This document shows positions 1 through 7,886 of a stretch of 64,000 bases of DNA, one piece after another (the first letter of the stretch is position 1; each line of letters opens with the position of its first letter). Source of the DNA: Halalkalicoccus tibetensis (lineage in GTDB: Archaea > Halobacteriota > Halobacteria > Halobacteriales > Halalkalicoccaceae); NCBI RefSeq assembly GCF_037996645.1, contig NZ_JBBMXV010000004.1:397684-461683 (forward strand), in the 5' to 3' direction. The notes beneath the pieces are model-generated. The model ran no database searches. It saw only the letters and a program-made list of their open reading frames with translations, and was not told the origin of the DNA. Both the position numbers and the translations under genes were made by a program.

Positions 1-710
1 CCGTACGAGAGCGATTCGTGGGGGTCGGCCGGCTCGTCGTGTTCGTATATGTACCACTCGACGCCCGCCGACCGGGCGGCCTCGGCGCAGGCCTCGAGAT
101 CGAGGTCGCCCTCGCCGAGCTCGGTCGGGGAGGCCGACGCCGCGTCGGCGTCCGCGAAGTGGACGTGCGAGATCCGCTCGCCGTAGCGATCGAGGAGGGC
201 GACCGGATCCGCGCCGCCGGCGTTCGCCCAGCCCAGATCGAGCTCGAAGCCGATCGACCCGTCGGTTCGTTCGAGCAGCTCGTCCATCGCGCTGTGTCCG
301 CCACAGTCGACGAACTCCTGGTCGTGGTTGTGGTAGTGCAGCGTGAAACCGTCGTCTGCGAGCCGCCCCGCGACGTCGTTTAGGCGTTCCGCGATCTCGG
401 CGACGGCCGCCTCGCTCTCGAAGTGCGGGGGGTCGAGCCACGGGACGACGAGGTCCTCCGCGCCCAGTTCGTCGTAGAGCGCCGTCGTCTCCCCGTAGTC
501 GTCCTCGAGCGCGTCGAGGCCGACGTGGGCCGCGGCGACCTCCAAGCCCGTCCCCTCGAGGGTCGCGAGGACTTCGTTCGTGTCGGCCCCGGCCACCCGG
601 TGGGCGAACTCGACGCCGTCGAGGGACGTCTCGGCGACCGATTCGAGGACGGCCGGGAGGGGGTCGTCGATCCCGCGGAGCGTGTACAGCTGGACGGCGG
701 TCCGTGCCAT
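1..710 (-). CDS. Sugar phosphate isomerase/epimerase (TIM barrel), truncated by window edge
   Basis: Reading from an ATG at 708-710 toward the left edge, about 236 codons are open and the C-terminus lies outside the window. The protein starts MARTAVQLYTLR, the usual first beta strand of xylose-isomerase-like TIM barrels. It carries HYHNHD at about residues 125-130 and FELDLGWANAGG at about 155-166, which match the metal- and substrate-binding strands of the family. Such enzymes isomerise or epimerise sugars, often inositol or hexulose derivatives, in the cytoplasm. The exact substrate cannot be told. A divergent VOC protein starts 97 nt away, and the galactonate dehydratase at 1464 hints at a sugar-acid context. 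Confidence 0.85.
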   Translation of the reverse strand, partial: MARTAVQLYTLRGIDDPLPAVLESVAETSLDGVEFAHRVAGADTNEVLATLEGTGLEVAAAHVGLDALEDDYGETTALYDELGAEDLVVPWLDPPHFESEAAVAEIAERLNDVAGRLADDGFTLHYHNHDQEFVDCGGHSAMDELLERTDGSIGFELDLGWANAGGADPVALLDRYGERISHVHFADADAASASPTELGEGDLDLEACAEAARSAGVEWYIYEHDEPADPHESLSY

Positions 711-806
711 ACCCTGACTCCCACGGCGAGCCACGGTAAAGCTGTCGCGTCGCGACCGGGACCCGCCACTCGAAAGTCATTTGTCGCTGTGTCGACGCCA
801 TCGGGT

Positions 807-1226
807 ATGGCATCCACGCGCGCACACCACGTCGGCGTGACGGTCGCGGACCTCGAAGGAGCCGTCGAGTTCTACCGGGACGTCCTCGGGCTCGACGTGC
901 TGGATCGGTTCACGGTCTCCGGGGAGGCGTTCGCGTCGGCGGTCGGCGTCGAGGGGGCGACCGGGGAGTTCGTCCATCTCGACGCCGACGGCGCTCGGAT
1001 AGAACTGATCGAATACGAGCCCGAGGGCGAGGAGCGAACGGTCCCGAGCGTGAACCAGCCGGGCGCGACCCACGTCGGGCTCGCCGTCTCGGACCTCGAC
1101 GGGTTCCACAAGTCGCTCCCCGACGGCGTCGGGACCCTGAGCGAACCCCGAACGACGGACACCGGATCCCGGATCCTGTTCGTCCGCGACCCCGAGGACA
1201 ACCTCGTCGAGCTCATCGAAGCCTGA
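807..1226 (+). CDS. VOC/glyoxalase family metal-dependent protein
   Basis: A 139-residue protein starting at the ATG at 807. It has the two babababb modules of the vicinal oxygen chelate fold. The four metal-ligand positions are all occupied: His8 in HHVGVTV, a Glu in RIELIEY near residue 72, a His in THVGLAV near 93, and a Glu in NLVELIE near the C-terminus. The length and ligands fit lactoylglutathione lyase or methylmalonyl-CoA epimerase relatives. The N-terminus (HHVGVTVADLE) resembles many haloarchaeal VOC proteins, so the substrate stays open. It is divergent from the sugar epimerase gene. The reading frame stays open further upstream, but the ATG at 807 is the only start giving the canonical fold boundary. 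Confidence 0.8.
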   Translation: MASTRAHHVGVTVADLEGAVEFYRDVLGLDVLDRFTVSGEAFASAVGVEGATGEFVHLDADGARIELIEYEPEGEERTVPSVNQPGATHVGLAVSDLDGFHKSLPDGVGTLSEPRTTDTGSRILFVRDPEDNLVELIEA

Positions 1227-1463
1227 CCGAAGCCGGCGATCGGCCAACCGCCACCGGTAGTTTCATGGTGTAAGGCCGTCAGATCACGTCGAGAGCTGCT
1301 GCTCGGGGATCAGTCGTCTCGGGCCTGAAGGGAGGGAGCGTTCGGTCGTTACCACGCCATCGGCAAGCGGCCGGGCTCGACCTACTGGCCACGACCCTCG
1401 CGGAAACCACGGGACGACCGAAGGACTCATCGAAGCGAAGCGAGAACGCCTCCTCGAGCTCGA

Positions 1464-2618
1464 ATGACCGAACTCGTCGACTACGACCTGTACGAAGTAC
1501 CGCCGCGGTGGCTCTTCCTCCGCCTCGAGACCAGCGACGGCCTGGTCGGCTGGGGCGAACCCGTCGTCGAGGGTCGCGCCAAGACCGTCCGCGCGGCCGT
1601 CGAGGAGCTGCTCGATAGCTACCTGCTCGGCGAGGACCCCTCGCGGATCGAGGACCACTGGCAGACGATGTACCGCGGCGGGTTCTACAGGGGTGGTCCG
1701 ATCCTCATGAGCGCGATCGCCGGGATCGACCAGGCGCTCTGGGACATCAAGGGCAAGCGCTTCGGCGCGCCGGTCCACGAACTGCTGGGCGGCCGCGCCC
1801 GTGATCGAATCAGGGTCTATCAGTGGATCGGCGGCGACCGACCTGGCGAAGTCGGCGAAGCCGCGGCGGAAAAGGTCTCGGAGGGCTTTACGGGCCTGAA
1901 GATGAACGCGACCAGCGAGCTCCGGCGGGTCGACACCCCCGCCGCGGTCCGGGAGGCCGAGGAGCGCCTCGGCGAGGTCCGCGAGGCGGTCGGCCCCGAG
2001 ATCGACATCGGGGTCGACTTCCACGGGCGGGTCACCAAGCCGATGGCCAAACGGCTCGCGGCGGCGCTCGAGCCTTACGAGCCGATGTTCATCGAGGAGC
2101 CCGTCCTCCCCGAGCACAACGACGCCCTGCCGGCGATCGCCGCCCACACGTCGATCCCGATCGCGACGGGTGAGAGGATGTTCTCGCGGTGGGACTTCAA
2201 GGAGGTCTTCGAGGACGGCAGCGTCGACGTCATCCAGCCCGACCTCTCGCACGCCGGCGGGATCACCGAGGTCAAGAAGATCGCCGACATGGCCGAGGCC
2301 TACGACGTGGCGCTTGCCCCGCACTGTCCGCTGGGCCCGATCGCGCTCGCCTCCTGCGTCCAGATCGACGCCTGCTCGCCGAACGCGCTGATCCAGGAAC
2401 AGAGCCTCGACATCCACTACAACCGGGGCGGCGACGTCCTCGATTATCTGGCCGACCCGGGCGTCTTCGAGTACGAGGAGGGCTACGTCGACGTGCCCTC
2501 GGCTCCCGGGCTGGGGATCGAGCTCAACGAGGAGTACATCGAGGAGCAGGCCGAGGGGTCCGTCGACTGGCACAACCCCGTCTGGCGCCACGACGACGGC
2601 AGCGTCGCGGAGTGGTGA
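1464..2618 (+). CDS. dgoD: D-galactonate dehydratase (enolase superfamily)
   Basis: A 384-residue enolase-superfamily protein that dehydrates D-galactonate to 2-keto-3-deoxygalactonate in the cytoplasm. It follows E. coli DgoD nearly end to end: PPRWLFLRLET at the N-terminus, YRGGPILMSAIAGIDQALWD in the capping region, and a C-terminus ending in SVAEW. The Mg ligands and catalytic residues are visible: Asp185 and His187 (VDFHGR), Glu211 (IEEPVL), Glu237 (GERMF) and His287 (APHCPLG), all shifted by two from E. coli. The start codon overlaps the stop of a short upstream open frame as ATGA. The strong similarity to bacterial DgoD suggests ancient gene transfer, which is inference. Confidence 0.92.
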   Translation: MTELVDYDLYEVPPRWLFLRLETSDGLVGWGEPVVEGRAKTVRAAVEELLDSYLLGEDPSRIEDHWQTMYRGGFYRGGPILMSAIAGIDQALWDIKGKRFGAPVHELLGGRARDRIRVYQWIGGDRPGEVGEAAAEKVSEGFTGLKMNATSELRRVDTPAAVREAEERLGEVREAVGPEIDIGVDFHGRVTKPMAKRLAAALEPYEPMFIEEPVLPEHNDALPAIAAHTSIPIATGERMFSRWDFKEVFEDGSVDVIQPDLSHAGGITEVKKIADMAEAYDVALAPHCPLGPIALASCVQIDACSPNALIQEQSLDIHYNRGGDVLDYLADPGVFEYEEGYVDVPSAPGLGIELNEEYIEEQAEGSVDWHNPVWRHDDGSVAEW

Positions 2619-2692
2619 GAACGGGACGGTCCGGAAGACCGCTCGTGATCGATGCGGGTGCCGTGACGATCGACACTCGACGCTGCCGTACG

Positions 2693-2700
2693 TTTAATAT
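2693..2700 (+). promoter_or_regulatory. TATA box for rdfA
   Basis: TTTAATAT lies 24-31 nt upstream of the rdfA ATG at 2724. This is the spacing of an archaeal promoter giving a leaderless or nearly leaderless mRNA. The surrounding DNA is GC-rich, so the AT block stands out. Confidence 0.6.
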
Positions 2701-2723
2701 CCACTAGCTCCGAAGGGCGAGTA

Positions 2724-3341
2724 ATGGCTAGCGAAGGGCGTACCCGAGGAAAGGTCGGGCGGGTCATCGAGAAGTACGGTCTCGACGGGTTCGGCGCGGA
2801 GCTCGAGGCCCGCTGGACCGGCGAGGGCGACCAGCAGTACAGCCTCCGGGCGCTCGCGGACCTGTTCAACCGGCGCGTTCTCGAGGCGGCGATGAGCGAG
2901 GCCGGCGTACGCTCGCTCGAAGGGGAGGTCGAGAACCGGTACCGGCTGCTCACCGACGACGACGTCAGCGCGGGGATGCGCGAACAGACCCGCCGGGAGC
3001 TCGACCGAGCCGGGGTCGACGTCGAGGCGGTCGAGTCCGACTTCGTCTCCCACCAGTCGATCTACACCTACCTGACCGAGCACCGTGAGGCGACCCACCC
3101 CTCGAGCGTCGAGCGCACCCCGGAGGAACGGCGCGAGCGCGAACTCGACAAGATCGGGGCGCTCATCACCCGAACGAGCGCCGTCACCCGTGACTCGATC
3201 GACCGCCTGGCCGGCGGTGATGCGCTGTCGGGCGGGATCTCCGACGTCTTCGTCGACGTTCAGGTGACCTGCGAGGCCTGTGGTCAGTCGATGTCGGCGA
3301 CGGCGTTCCTGGAGAACGGCGGCTGCTCGTGTCGGGACTGA
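2724..3341 (+). CDS. rdfA: Rod-determining factor RdfA family protein
   Basis: A 205-residue protein that I recognise as the haloarchaeal RdfA family. The conserved early segment has KVGRVIEKYGLDG and GAELEARWTG, followed by SLRALADLFNRR and an EVENRYRLLTDDDVS-type block. A central helix carries the FVSHQSIYTYL motif. The C-terminus has Cys pairs (CEACG and, at the very end, CSC) that could bind zinc. RdfA is known from Haloferax volcanii as a factor needed to form rod cells; its mechanism is not settled. The gene has its own TATA box and no obvious operon partner, and shape genes are not otherwise present in the window. Confidence 0.75.
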   Translation: MASEGRTRGKVGRVIEKYGLDGFGAELEARWTGEGDQQYSLRALADLFNRRVLEAAMSEAGVRSLEGEVENRYRLLTDDDVSAGMREQTRRELDRAGVDVEAVESDFVSHQSIYTYLTEHREATHPSSVERTPEERRERELDKIGALITRTSAVTRDSIDRLAGGDALSGGISDVFVDVQVTCEACGQSMSATAFLENGGCSCRD

Positions 3342-3501
3342 GGTTTACGGGAGTACGATCGTAATGAGGATCCCCGATGGTATATGAGGGCTCTCCTCAC
3401 GCGAACCGCGGGACGTACCCGTCGCCGCGTCGCTGCCCGAGGCCGCCGCTACACTCGACGAGGAGCACCTGCGACGTACCGGACACACGGAAGTAGTTGG
3501 A

Positions 3502-3918
3502 CTACAGCTCCTCTCGAAGGAGTCGCCTGACGTGGCCCGTCGAGTACTCGACGCCGTACTCGCGTTCGAGATGTCGGCGAACGAGATCGGGCGTCCATCC
3601 GGCGGCTTCGTAGCCGAACTCGGCCGGCTGGGCGTCGAGATCCGCGTTCAGCCCGTCGCGGGCGTCCTCGTCCAGTTTCGGCGGTCGGCCGGGCCGCGGT
3701 TCGTCGGCGAGCGCCCCATCGATCCCGCGCTCCTCGAACCGGTCGAGCCAGTAGTAGAGCGTCGAGCGCGGGATCCCGTACCGGTCGCTCAGCCGGTCGA
3801 CGGGTTCGCCGTCCTCGTAGGCGAGCGCGACCATCAGACGCCGGACCGCCTTGTGGTCGGTGGCGTCGGCAAGCGCCGCCCGGAGGTCTGCGGCCGCGAT
3901 CCCGTCGAGTTTCCCCAT
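3502..3918 (-). CDS. HTH protein derived from an IS630-type transposase N-terminus
   Basis: A 138-residue protein with a homeodomain-like HTH near residues 38-70 (LSDRYGIPRSTLYYWLDRFEE), a GALADEPRPGRPPKL linker and a second winged-helix segment (GWTPDLVRRHLEREYGVEYS, then GHVRRLLREEL). This is the DNA-binding half of IS630/Tc1-type transposases. The catalytic DDE half is absent: the frame stops at 3502-3504 and nothing DDE-like follows in the 160 nt to RdfA. It is either a domesticated DNA-binding protein, common as a stand-alone ORF in haloarchaea, or the relic of an element. I saw no terminal inverted repeats around it. Confidence 0.7.
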   Translation of the reverse strand: MGKLDGIAAADLRAALADATDHKAVRRLMVALAYEDGEPVDRLSDRYGIPRSTLYYWLDRFEERGIDGALADEPRPGRPPKLDEDARDGLNADLDAQPAEFGYEAAGWTPDLVRRHLEREYGVEYSTGHVRRLLREEL

Positions 3919-3970
3919 GACCGACCATCGGGATCCAATTAGTTATGTCTATCGAGTGGGGAATCTGGTC

Positions 3971-4837
3971 TTACTCGTCGGCCGGGCCGACCGGCTCGCC
4001 GTCTTCCCAGACGTAGAAGCCCTCGCCGGTTTTCTTTCCGAGCTTGCCCGCCCGGACTTTTCGTTTGAGGATCCGGGGCGGGTGAAAGCGCTCGCCGAGC
4101 TCCTCGTGGAGGGCTTCGAGGATGTCGAGGCGGGCGTCGAGTCCGACGACGTCGGTGAGCTCGAGCGGGCCCACGGGGTGGTTGTAGCCCAGCTCCATCG
4201 CCCGGTCGATCGCCCGTGGGCTCGCAACGCCCTGCTCGACCATCCGCATCGCCTCGACCCCGATCGCGACGCCCAGCCGCGAGGTCGCGAACCCGGGCGT
4301 GTCGCGGACGGCGATGGTCTCCTTTCCCAGTCCCTCGACGAACCCCTCGGCGAACTCGACGGTGGCGTCGTCGGTCTGCTCGGCGACTACCACCTCGACG
4401 AGATCCATCAGGTGGACTGGGTTGAAGAAATGCAGTCCGATCGCCCTGCCAGGGGTCTCGAGCGCGCTCGCGATCCCCGTCAGCGACAGCGAGGAGGTGT
4501 TCGAGGCGATGACCGCCCCGTCGGTGACGCGCTCGGCGTCGGCGACCGTCTCCCGTTTGAGCTCCATCTCCTCGGGGACGGCCTCGATCACGAGCTCGGC
4601 GCCCGCGAGGTCCGCGAGATCGGTCGTCCCTGTGATCCGATCGAGCGCCGCCGCGCGTTCCTCGGGTGCGACTGTCCCGCGGTCGACCCCCTCCCGAAGG
4701 GTCTCCCCGATCGATTCGATCCCCCGTTCGACGTACGGGGGCTCGACGTCACGGATCGTCACCTCGTGGCCGGCCGTCGCGCTCGCCCCCGCGATCCCGC
4801 GCCCCATCGTCCCCGCGCCCAGCACTGCGACCTCCAT
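3971..4837 (-). CDS. hbd: 3-hydroxyacyl-CoA dehydrogenase
   Basis: A 288-residue NAD-dependent enzyme of fatty acid beta-oxidation that oxidises 3-hydroxyacyl-CoA to 3-ketoacyl-CoA. The Rossmann motif is GAGTMG at residues 7-12. The active-site segments SNTSSLSLT and LHFFNPVHLM follow, and the C-terminal domain has the DTPGF and PLELTDVVGLD signatures ending at GKKTGEGFY. The length matches stand-alone bacterial and archaeal 3-hydroxybutyryl-CoA dehydrogenases (about 285). Its promoter probably lies in the AT-rich stretch at 4895-4910, next to a nested inverted repeat. It could also supply or drain 3-hydroxybutyryl-CoA for the PHA genes 7 kb away, which is inference. Confidence 0.92.
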   Translation of the reverse strand: MEVAVLGAGTMGRGIAGASATAGHEVTIRDVEPPYVERGIESIGETLREGVDRGTVAPEERAAALDRITGTTDLADLAGAELVIEAVPEEMELKRETVADAERVTDGAVIASNTSSLSLTGIASALETPGRAIGLHFFNPVHLMDLVEVVVAEQTDDATVEFAEGFVEGLGKETIAVRDTPGFATSRLGVAIGVEAMRMVEQGVASPRAIDRAMELGYNHPVGPLELTDVVGLDARLDILEALHEELGERFHPPRILKRKVRAGKLGKKTGEGFYVWEDGEPVGPADE

Positions 4838-4902
4838 GGGAAGGCGCGTGCACGGCGGGGAGTTAACCGTTCGGGACCGGCTCGCTGGTCCCTGTTGTTA
4901 TA

Positions 4903-4957
4903 TGTGTGTTGATATGTATGGCGCCGATCCCCTCAAGGGATGCCCCTTTAACACACA
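4903..4957. repeat. Nested inverted repeat upstream of hbd
   Basis: The outer arms are TGTGTGTT (4903-4910) and AACACACA (4950-4957), perfect reverse complements. Inside lies a second stem, ATCCC (4927-4931) with GGGAT (4937-4941) around a 5-nt loop. The element sits between the hbd start and the stop of the alcohol dehydrogenase gene, both on the minus strand. It could be a terminator for the dehydrogenase, a structured hbd leader or an operator. Confidence 0.45.
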
Positions 4958-4992
4958 CCAATTGAACTCTATATCGCTATACGAAATATCCG

Positions 4993-6051
4993 TCAGGGCC
5001 GTAGCTCGCAGACCTCGATGCCGACGGCGTCGAACTCGTCCATCGCGGCGATCCGGCTCGGGACCTCGTCGAGGGGAACCGTCCGGGTGACGAGTTCGGC
5101 GGGGTCGATCGCGCCGCTCGCGACGAAGTCGAGGAGTTCGTCGTACCGGGTCGGCGGCATCCCCCGCGAGCCGAGGAAGTCGACCTCGCGGCCGACCATC
5201 GAGTCGGTCGGCAACGGGACCTCGCCGCGTTCGGCACCGGTCGTCAGCCCCATCTGGAGGTGTTGGCCGAGGCTCGCGAGACAGTCGACGGAGTTCCGGC
5301 AGGTCTCGGCGATCCCCAGCGCGTCGATAGAGACGTCGGCGCCCCCGTCCGTTCGCTCGCGGATCGCTTTCGAAACGTCCCCCTCGCCGTCGACCGTCGC
5401 GTGGGCGCCGAGCTCGACCGCCTTCTCCAGGGCCGCCTCGCGGATGTCGACGGCGATCACGCGCGCGCCGAGCGCGCCCGCGATCTGGACCGCCGAGAGG
5501 CCGACGCCGCCACAGCCGTGGACCGCGACCCAGTCGCCGGGGGTGAGGTCGGCGCGGTGGGCCAGTCCGTGGTAGGCGGTCATGTACCGACAGCCCAGCG
5601 CCGCGGTCGCCGTCGCCGAGAGCCCGTCGGGGAGCGTCGTGAGGTTGTAGTCGGCGTGGGGCACCGCGACCCGGTCGGCGAACGCGCCCTGTCCGGCGGG
5701 CTCGAACCCGAGGCCGATCCCGTTCTCGCAGACGTTGCCGTGGCCGTTCCGACAGCGCGGGCAGGTGCCGTCGCCGAGGCTGAACGGGACCGCGACCCGG
5801 TCGCCCTCCCGGAGGGTCTCGACGCGCTCGCCGACCTCGACGATGGTGCCGGCGGGCTCGTGACCGAGGATCTGGCCCTCGGGGGGGACGTCGTCGACCC
5901 AGTCGCCGTGGCCCTTCCAGGCGTGCCAGTCGCTTCGACAGATCCCGCAGGCCTCGACGTCGACGACCACCCCATCGGGGTCGGGGTCGGGCACTGGAAC
6001 GTCTCTCACCGCGAGCGGCTCTCCATGCGTTTCGAGGACGACTGCGCGCAT
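4993..6051 (-). CDS. Zinc-dependent alcohol dehydrogenase family protein
   Basis: A 352-residue medium-chain dehydrogenase. The catalytic zinc site is seen in CGICRSDWHAW (Cys near 37) and GHEPAG. Three Cys of the structural zinc lobe sit in CPRCRNGHGNVC. The NAD(P)-binding domain has GCGGVGLSAVQIA around residue 175. ALGCRYMTAYHGL matches the hinge region of the family. The substrate is unknown; haloarchaeal paralogues act on ethanol, butanediol or polyols. It stands alone, transcribed toward hbd, and diverges from the ferredoxin gene at 6133 with an 81-nt gap. Confidence 0.88.
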   Translation of the reverse strand: MRAVVLETHGEPLAVRDVPVPDPDPDGVVVDVEACGICRSDWHAWKGHGDWVDDVPPEGQILGHEPAGTIVEVGERVETLREGDRVAVPFSLGDGTCPRCRNGHGNVCENGIGLGFEPAGQGAFADRVAVPHADYNLTTLPDGLSATATAALGCRYMTAYHGLAHRADLTPGDWVAVHGCGGVGLSAVQIAGALGARVIAVDIREAALEKAVELGAHATVDGEGDVSKAIRERTDGGADVSIDALGIAETCRNSVDCLASLGQHLQMGLTTGAERGEVPLPTDSMVGREVDFLGSRGMPPTRYDELLDFVASGAIDPAELVTRTVPLDEVPSRIAAMDEFDAVGIEVCELRP

Positions 6052-6132
6052 GTCCCCTCCAACGGCCCCGGGTCATACCAACACACCGGTCGTCGGGCCA
6101 ACGGTTTTGCTTTCGGAGGTGGTATGTGAACT

Positions 6133-6453
6133 ATGCCCACTATCGAGTACGAGGGCGAGCGGATCGACTGCGAGGCGGGCGACGAGCTTCGCGAGGCGCT
6201 GCTCGAAGCCGACCGCTCACCGCACAACGGGGCGTCGAACTACGCGAACTGCGGCGGCCGGGCGGTCTGTGGGACCTGTGCGGTCGAGGTCCGCGGACCG
6301 GTCAGCGAGATGGGCGAGGACGAACGCTCGCGGCTCTCGAAGTGGCCCCACGACCTCGAGTCGGGGCTCCGGCTTGCCTGCCAGACCCGCGTCGAGGGCG
6401 ATATCGAGGTGGAAAAACACGGCGGGTTCTGGGGGCAGAAGGGCGACCGGTGA
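6133..6453 (+). CDS. 2Fe-2S plant-type ferredoxin
   Basis: A 106-residue electron carrier. The cluster ligands are Cys40, Cys46 and Cys49 (C-x5-C-x2-C) and Cys83, the plant-type pattern with one extra residue in the first spacing. The loop GASNYANCGGRAVCGTC is typical of haloarchaeal ferredoxin-like proteins that are shorter than the main 129-residue ferredoxin. It lacks the acidic N-terminal insertion of the classical halophilic ferredoxin, so it is a secondary ferredoxin. Its stop is 3 nt from the stop of the convergent iron-transport ATPase gene. The redox partner is unknown. Confidence 0.88.
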   Translation: MPTIEYEGERIDCEAGDELREALLEADRSPHNGASNYANCGGRAVCGTCAVEVRGPVSEMGEDERSRLSKWPHDLESGLRLACQTRVEGDIEVEKHGGFWGQKGDR

Positions 6454-6456
6454 CCG

Positions 6457-7614
6457 TCAGTGGTCCTCGGTCGGGAACCACGCGAGGTCGTGGGTGGCGG
6501 CGAGCTCGACGCCCACGGGCGCCTCGAGCTCGACGCGCTCGGCGTGGTTGTGCATCGCCTCGACGACGTCGCCGTTCTCCAGTTCCACCCGGTAGAGGAC
6601 GGTGGGGCCGAGATAGCGCCGGTAGGTCACCCGGCCGTCGACCCGTCCCTCCTCGGCGGGGCGGATGAGCACGTCGTCGGGACGGACGAGCACGTCGATC
6701 TCGGCGCGGTCGTACTCGGGGGCGAGCCCGTGGATCCGGTCGCGGCCGACCCGGCCGAGCGGGGTCTCGACGATGTCGTCGACGACCGACGCCGAGAGGA
6801 AGCTCGCGTGGCCCAGAAAGCCCGCGACGAAGCGCGATTCGGGGTGTTGAAAGACCTCCTCTGGGCGCCCGACCTGCATCAGCTGTCCGTCGTTCATCAC
6901 GGCGACGCGATCCGAGATCGACATCGCCTCCTCCTGGTCGTGGGTCACCGAGACCCCCGTCACGCCGGCCTCCTTAAGGATCCGGCGTACCTCCTCGCGC
7001 ATCTCGACGCGCAGATCGACGTCGAGGTTCGAGAAGGGCTCGTCGAGCAGGAGGATCTCGGGCTCGGGCGCGAGCGAGCGCGCGAGCGCGACGCGCTGTT
7101 TCTGCCCGCCCGAGAGTTCGTCGGGCGTGCTCGCCGCGTGGTCGGCGAGCCCCACCAGCTCGAGCAGTTCCTCGACGCGGGCCTCGCGGGCCTCGTCGTC
7201 CCAGTCGTCGAGCCCGAACGCGACGTTCTCGGCGGCGCTCATGTGGGGGAAGAGCGCGAAGTCCTGGAAGACGACGCCGACGTCGCGGCGCTCGGGTGCG
7301 ACGAACGAGCGCTCGTCGCCGGCGGCGACCCGCTCCCCGCCGACCCGGATCGACCCGCCGTCGGGTCGTTCGAGCCCCGCGATCAGGCGCAGGGTCGTCG
7401 TCTTCCCGCAGCCCGAGGGGCCGAGCAGCGTCAGCAGCTCGCCCTCGCGGACCGGGAGCGAGAGCTCCTCGACGGCACACTCGCTTCCGAAGCTCTTCGT
7501 GACGCCGTCGAGTTCGAGGACGGCCTCCGCCGTCGACTGCTGGCCTCGCTCGTCTGCGGGCCGGGTCGTCTCGGTCGTCTCGCGTCGGTCGATGTAGTCG
7601 TTTCTGGCGGACAT
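6457..7614 (-). CDS. Fe3+ ABC transporter ATP-binding protein (FbpC/PotA-type)
   Basis: A 385-residue ATPase for the iron importer, acting on the cytoplasmic face. Walker A is GPSGCGKTT, the signature is LSGGQKQRVALARS, and Walker B is ILLLDEPFSNLD, followed by a C-terminal TOBE-like regulatory domain. The N-terminal 35 residues are a polar extension before the ABC domain. The start chosen is the ATG at 7612-7614 (MSARND); another ATG lies 9 nt upstream. The gene is separated from the permease gene by 272 nt holding its own iron-type operator, so it is probably transcribed separately as well as with the permease. Confidence 0.9.
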   Translation of the reverse strand: MSARNDYIDRRETTETTRPADERGQQSTAEAVLELDGVTKSFGSECAVEELSLPVREGELLTLLGPSGCGKTTTLRLIAGLERPDGGSIRVGGERVAAGDERSFVAPERRDVGVVFQDFALFPHMSAAENVAFGLDDWDDEAREARVEELLELVGLADHAASTPDELSGGQKQRVALARSLAPEPEILLLDEPFSNLDVDLRVEMREEVRRILKEAGVTGVSVTHDQEEAMSISDRVAVMNDGQLMQVGRPEEVFQHPESRFVAGFLGHASFLSASVVDDIVETPLGRVGRDRIHGLAPEYDRAEIDVLVRPDDVLIRPAEEGRVDGRVTYRRYLGPTVLYRVELENGDVVEAMHNHAERVELEAPVGVELAATHDLAWFPTEDH

Positions 7615-7844
7615 GGTTCTCATCCCCTCGTCTCACACCGGTCCTCGGGGTCCGAGCCGAAACACGAGGGGGCGGCTCGGTTCGGGCGGCGATATCGGGG
7701 GGCGCGGAGACGGTCGATGGTGGGTGGCGTCGCGGTCCCGTCGCTGGCCGTTCGTTCCTGTGGCGGCCATCCGCGGCCGTTTCCCGTCCCCCCGAGTCGG
7801 TGCGTACCCACGGTCGGTTCGTGGGACGGTTTGACCGGGAGGGA

Positions 7845-7860
7845 TTTAGGCTTTCCTAAA
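7845..7860. promoter_or_regulatory. Iron-type operator upstream of the ATPase gene
   Basis: TTTAGG-CTTT-CCTAAA is a perfect inverted repeat of 6-bp arms. It matches the copies at 10835 and 10926. The form resembles the binding sites of archaeal DtxR-family metal regulators (Idr/SirR type). It lies 231 nt upstream of the ATPase start, inside the gap after the permease stop, implying a second, iron-controlled promoter within the transporter locus. Confidence 0.75.
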
Positions 7861-7886
7861 CCGATTCGGACCGGGCGATCACCGAC

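Noticed and set aside
1284-2591. 435-codon minus-strand frame opposite dgoD
   Set aside because: It is the antisense of a clear enolase-superfamily gene with all catalytic residues.
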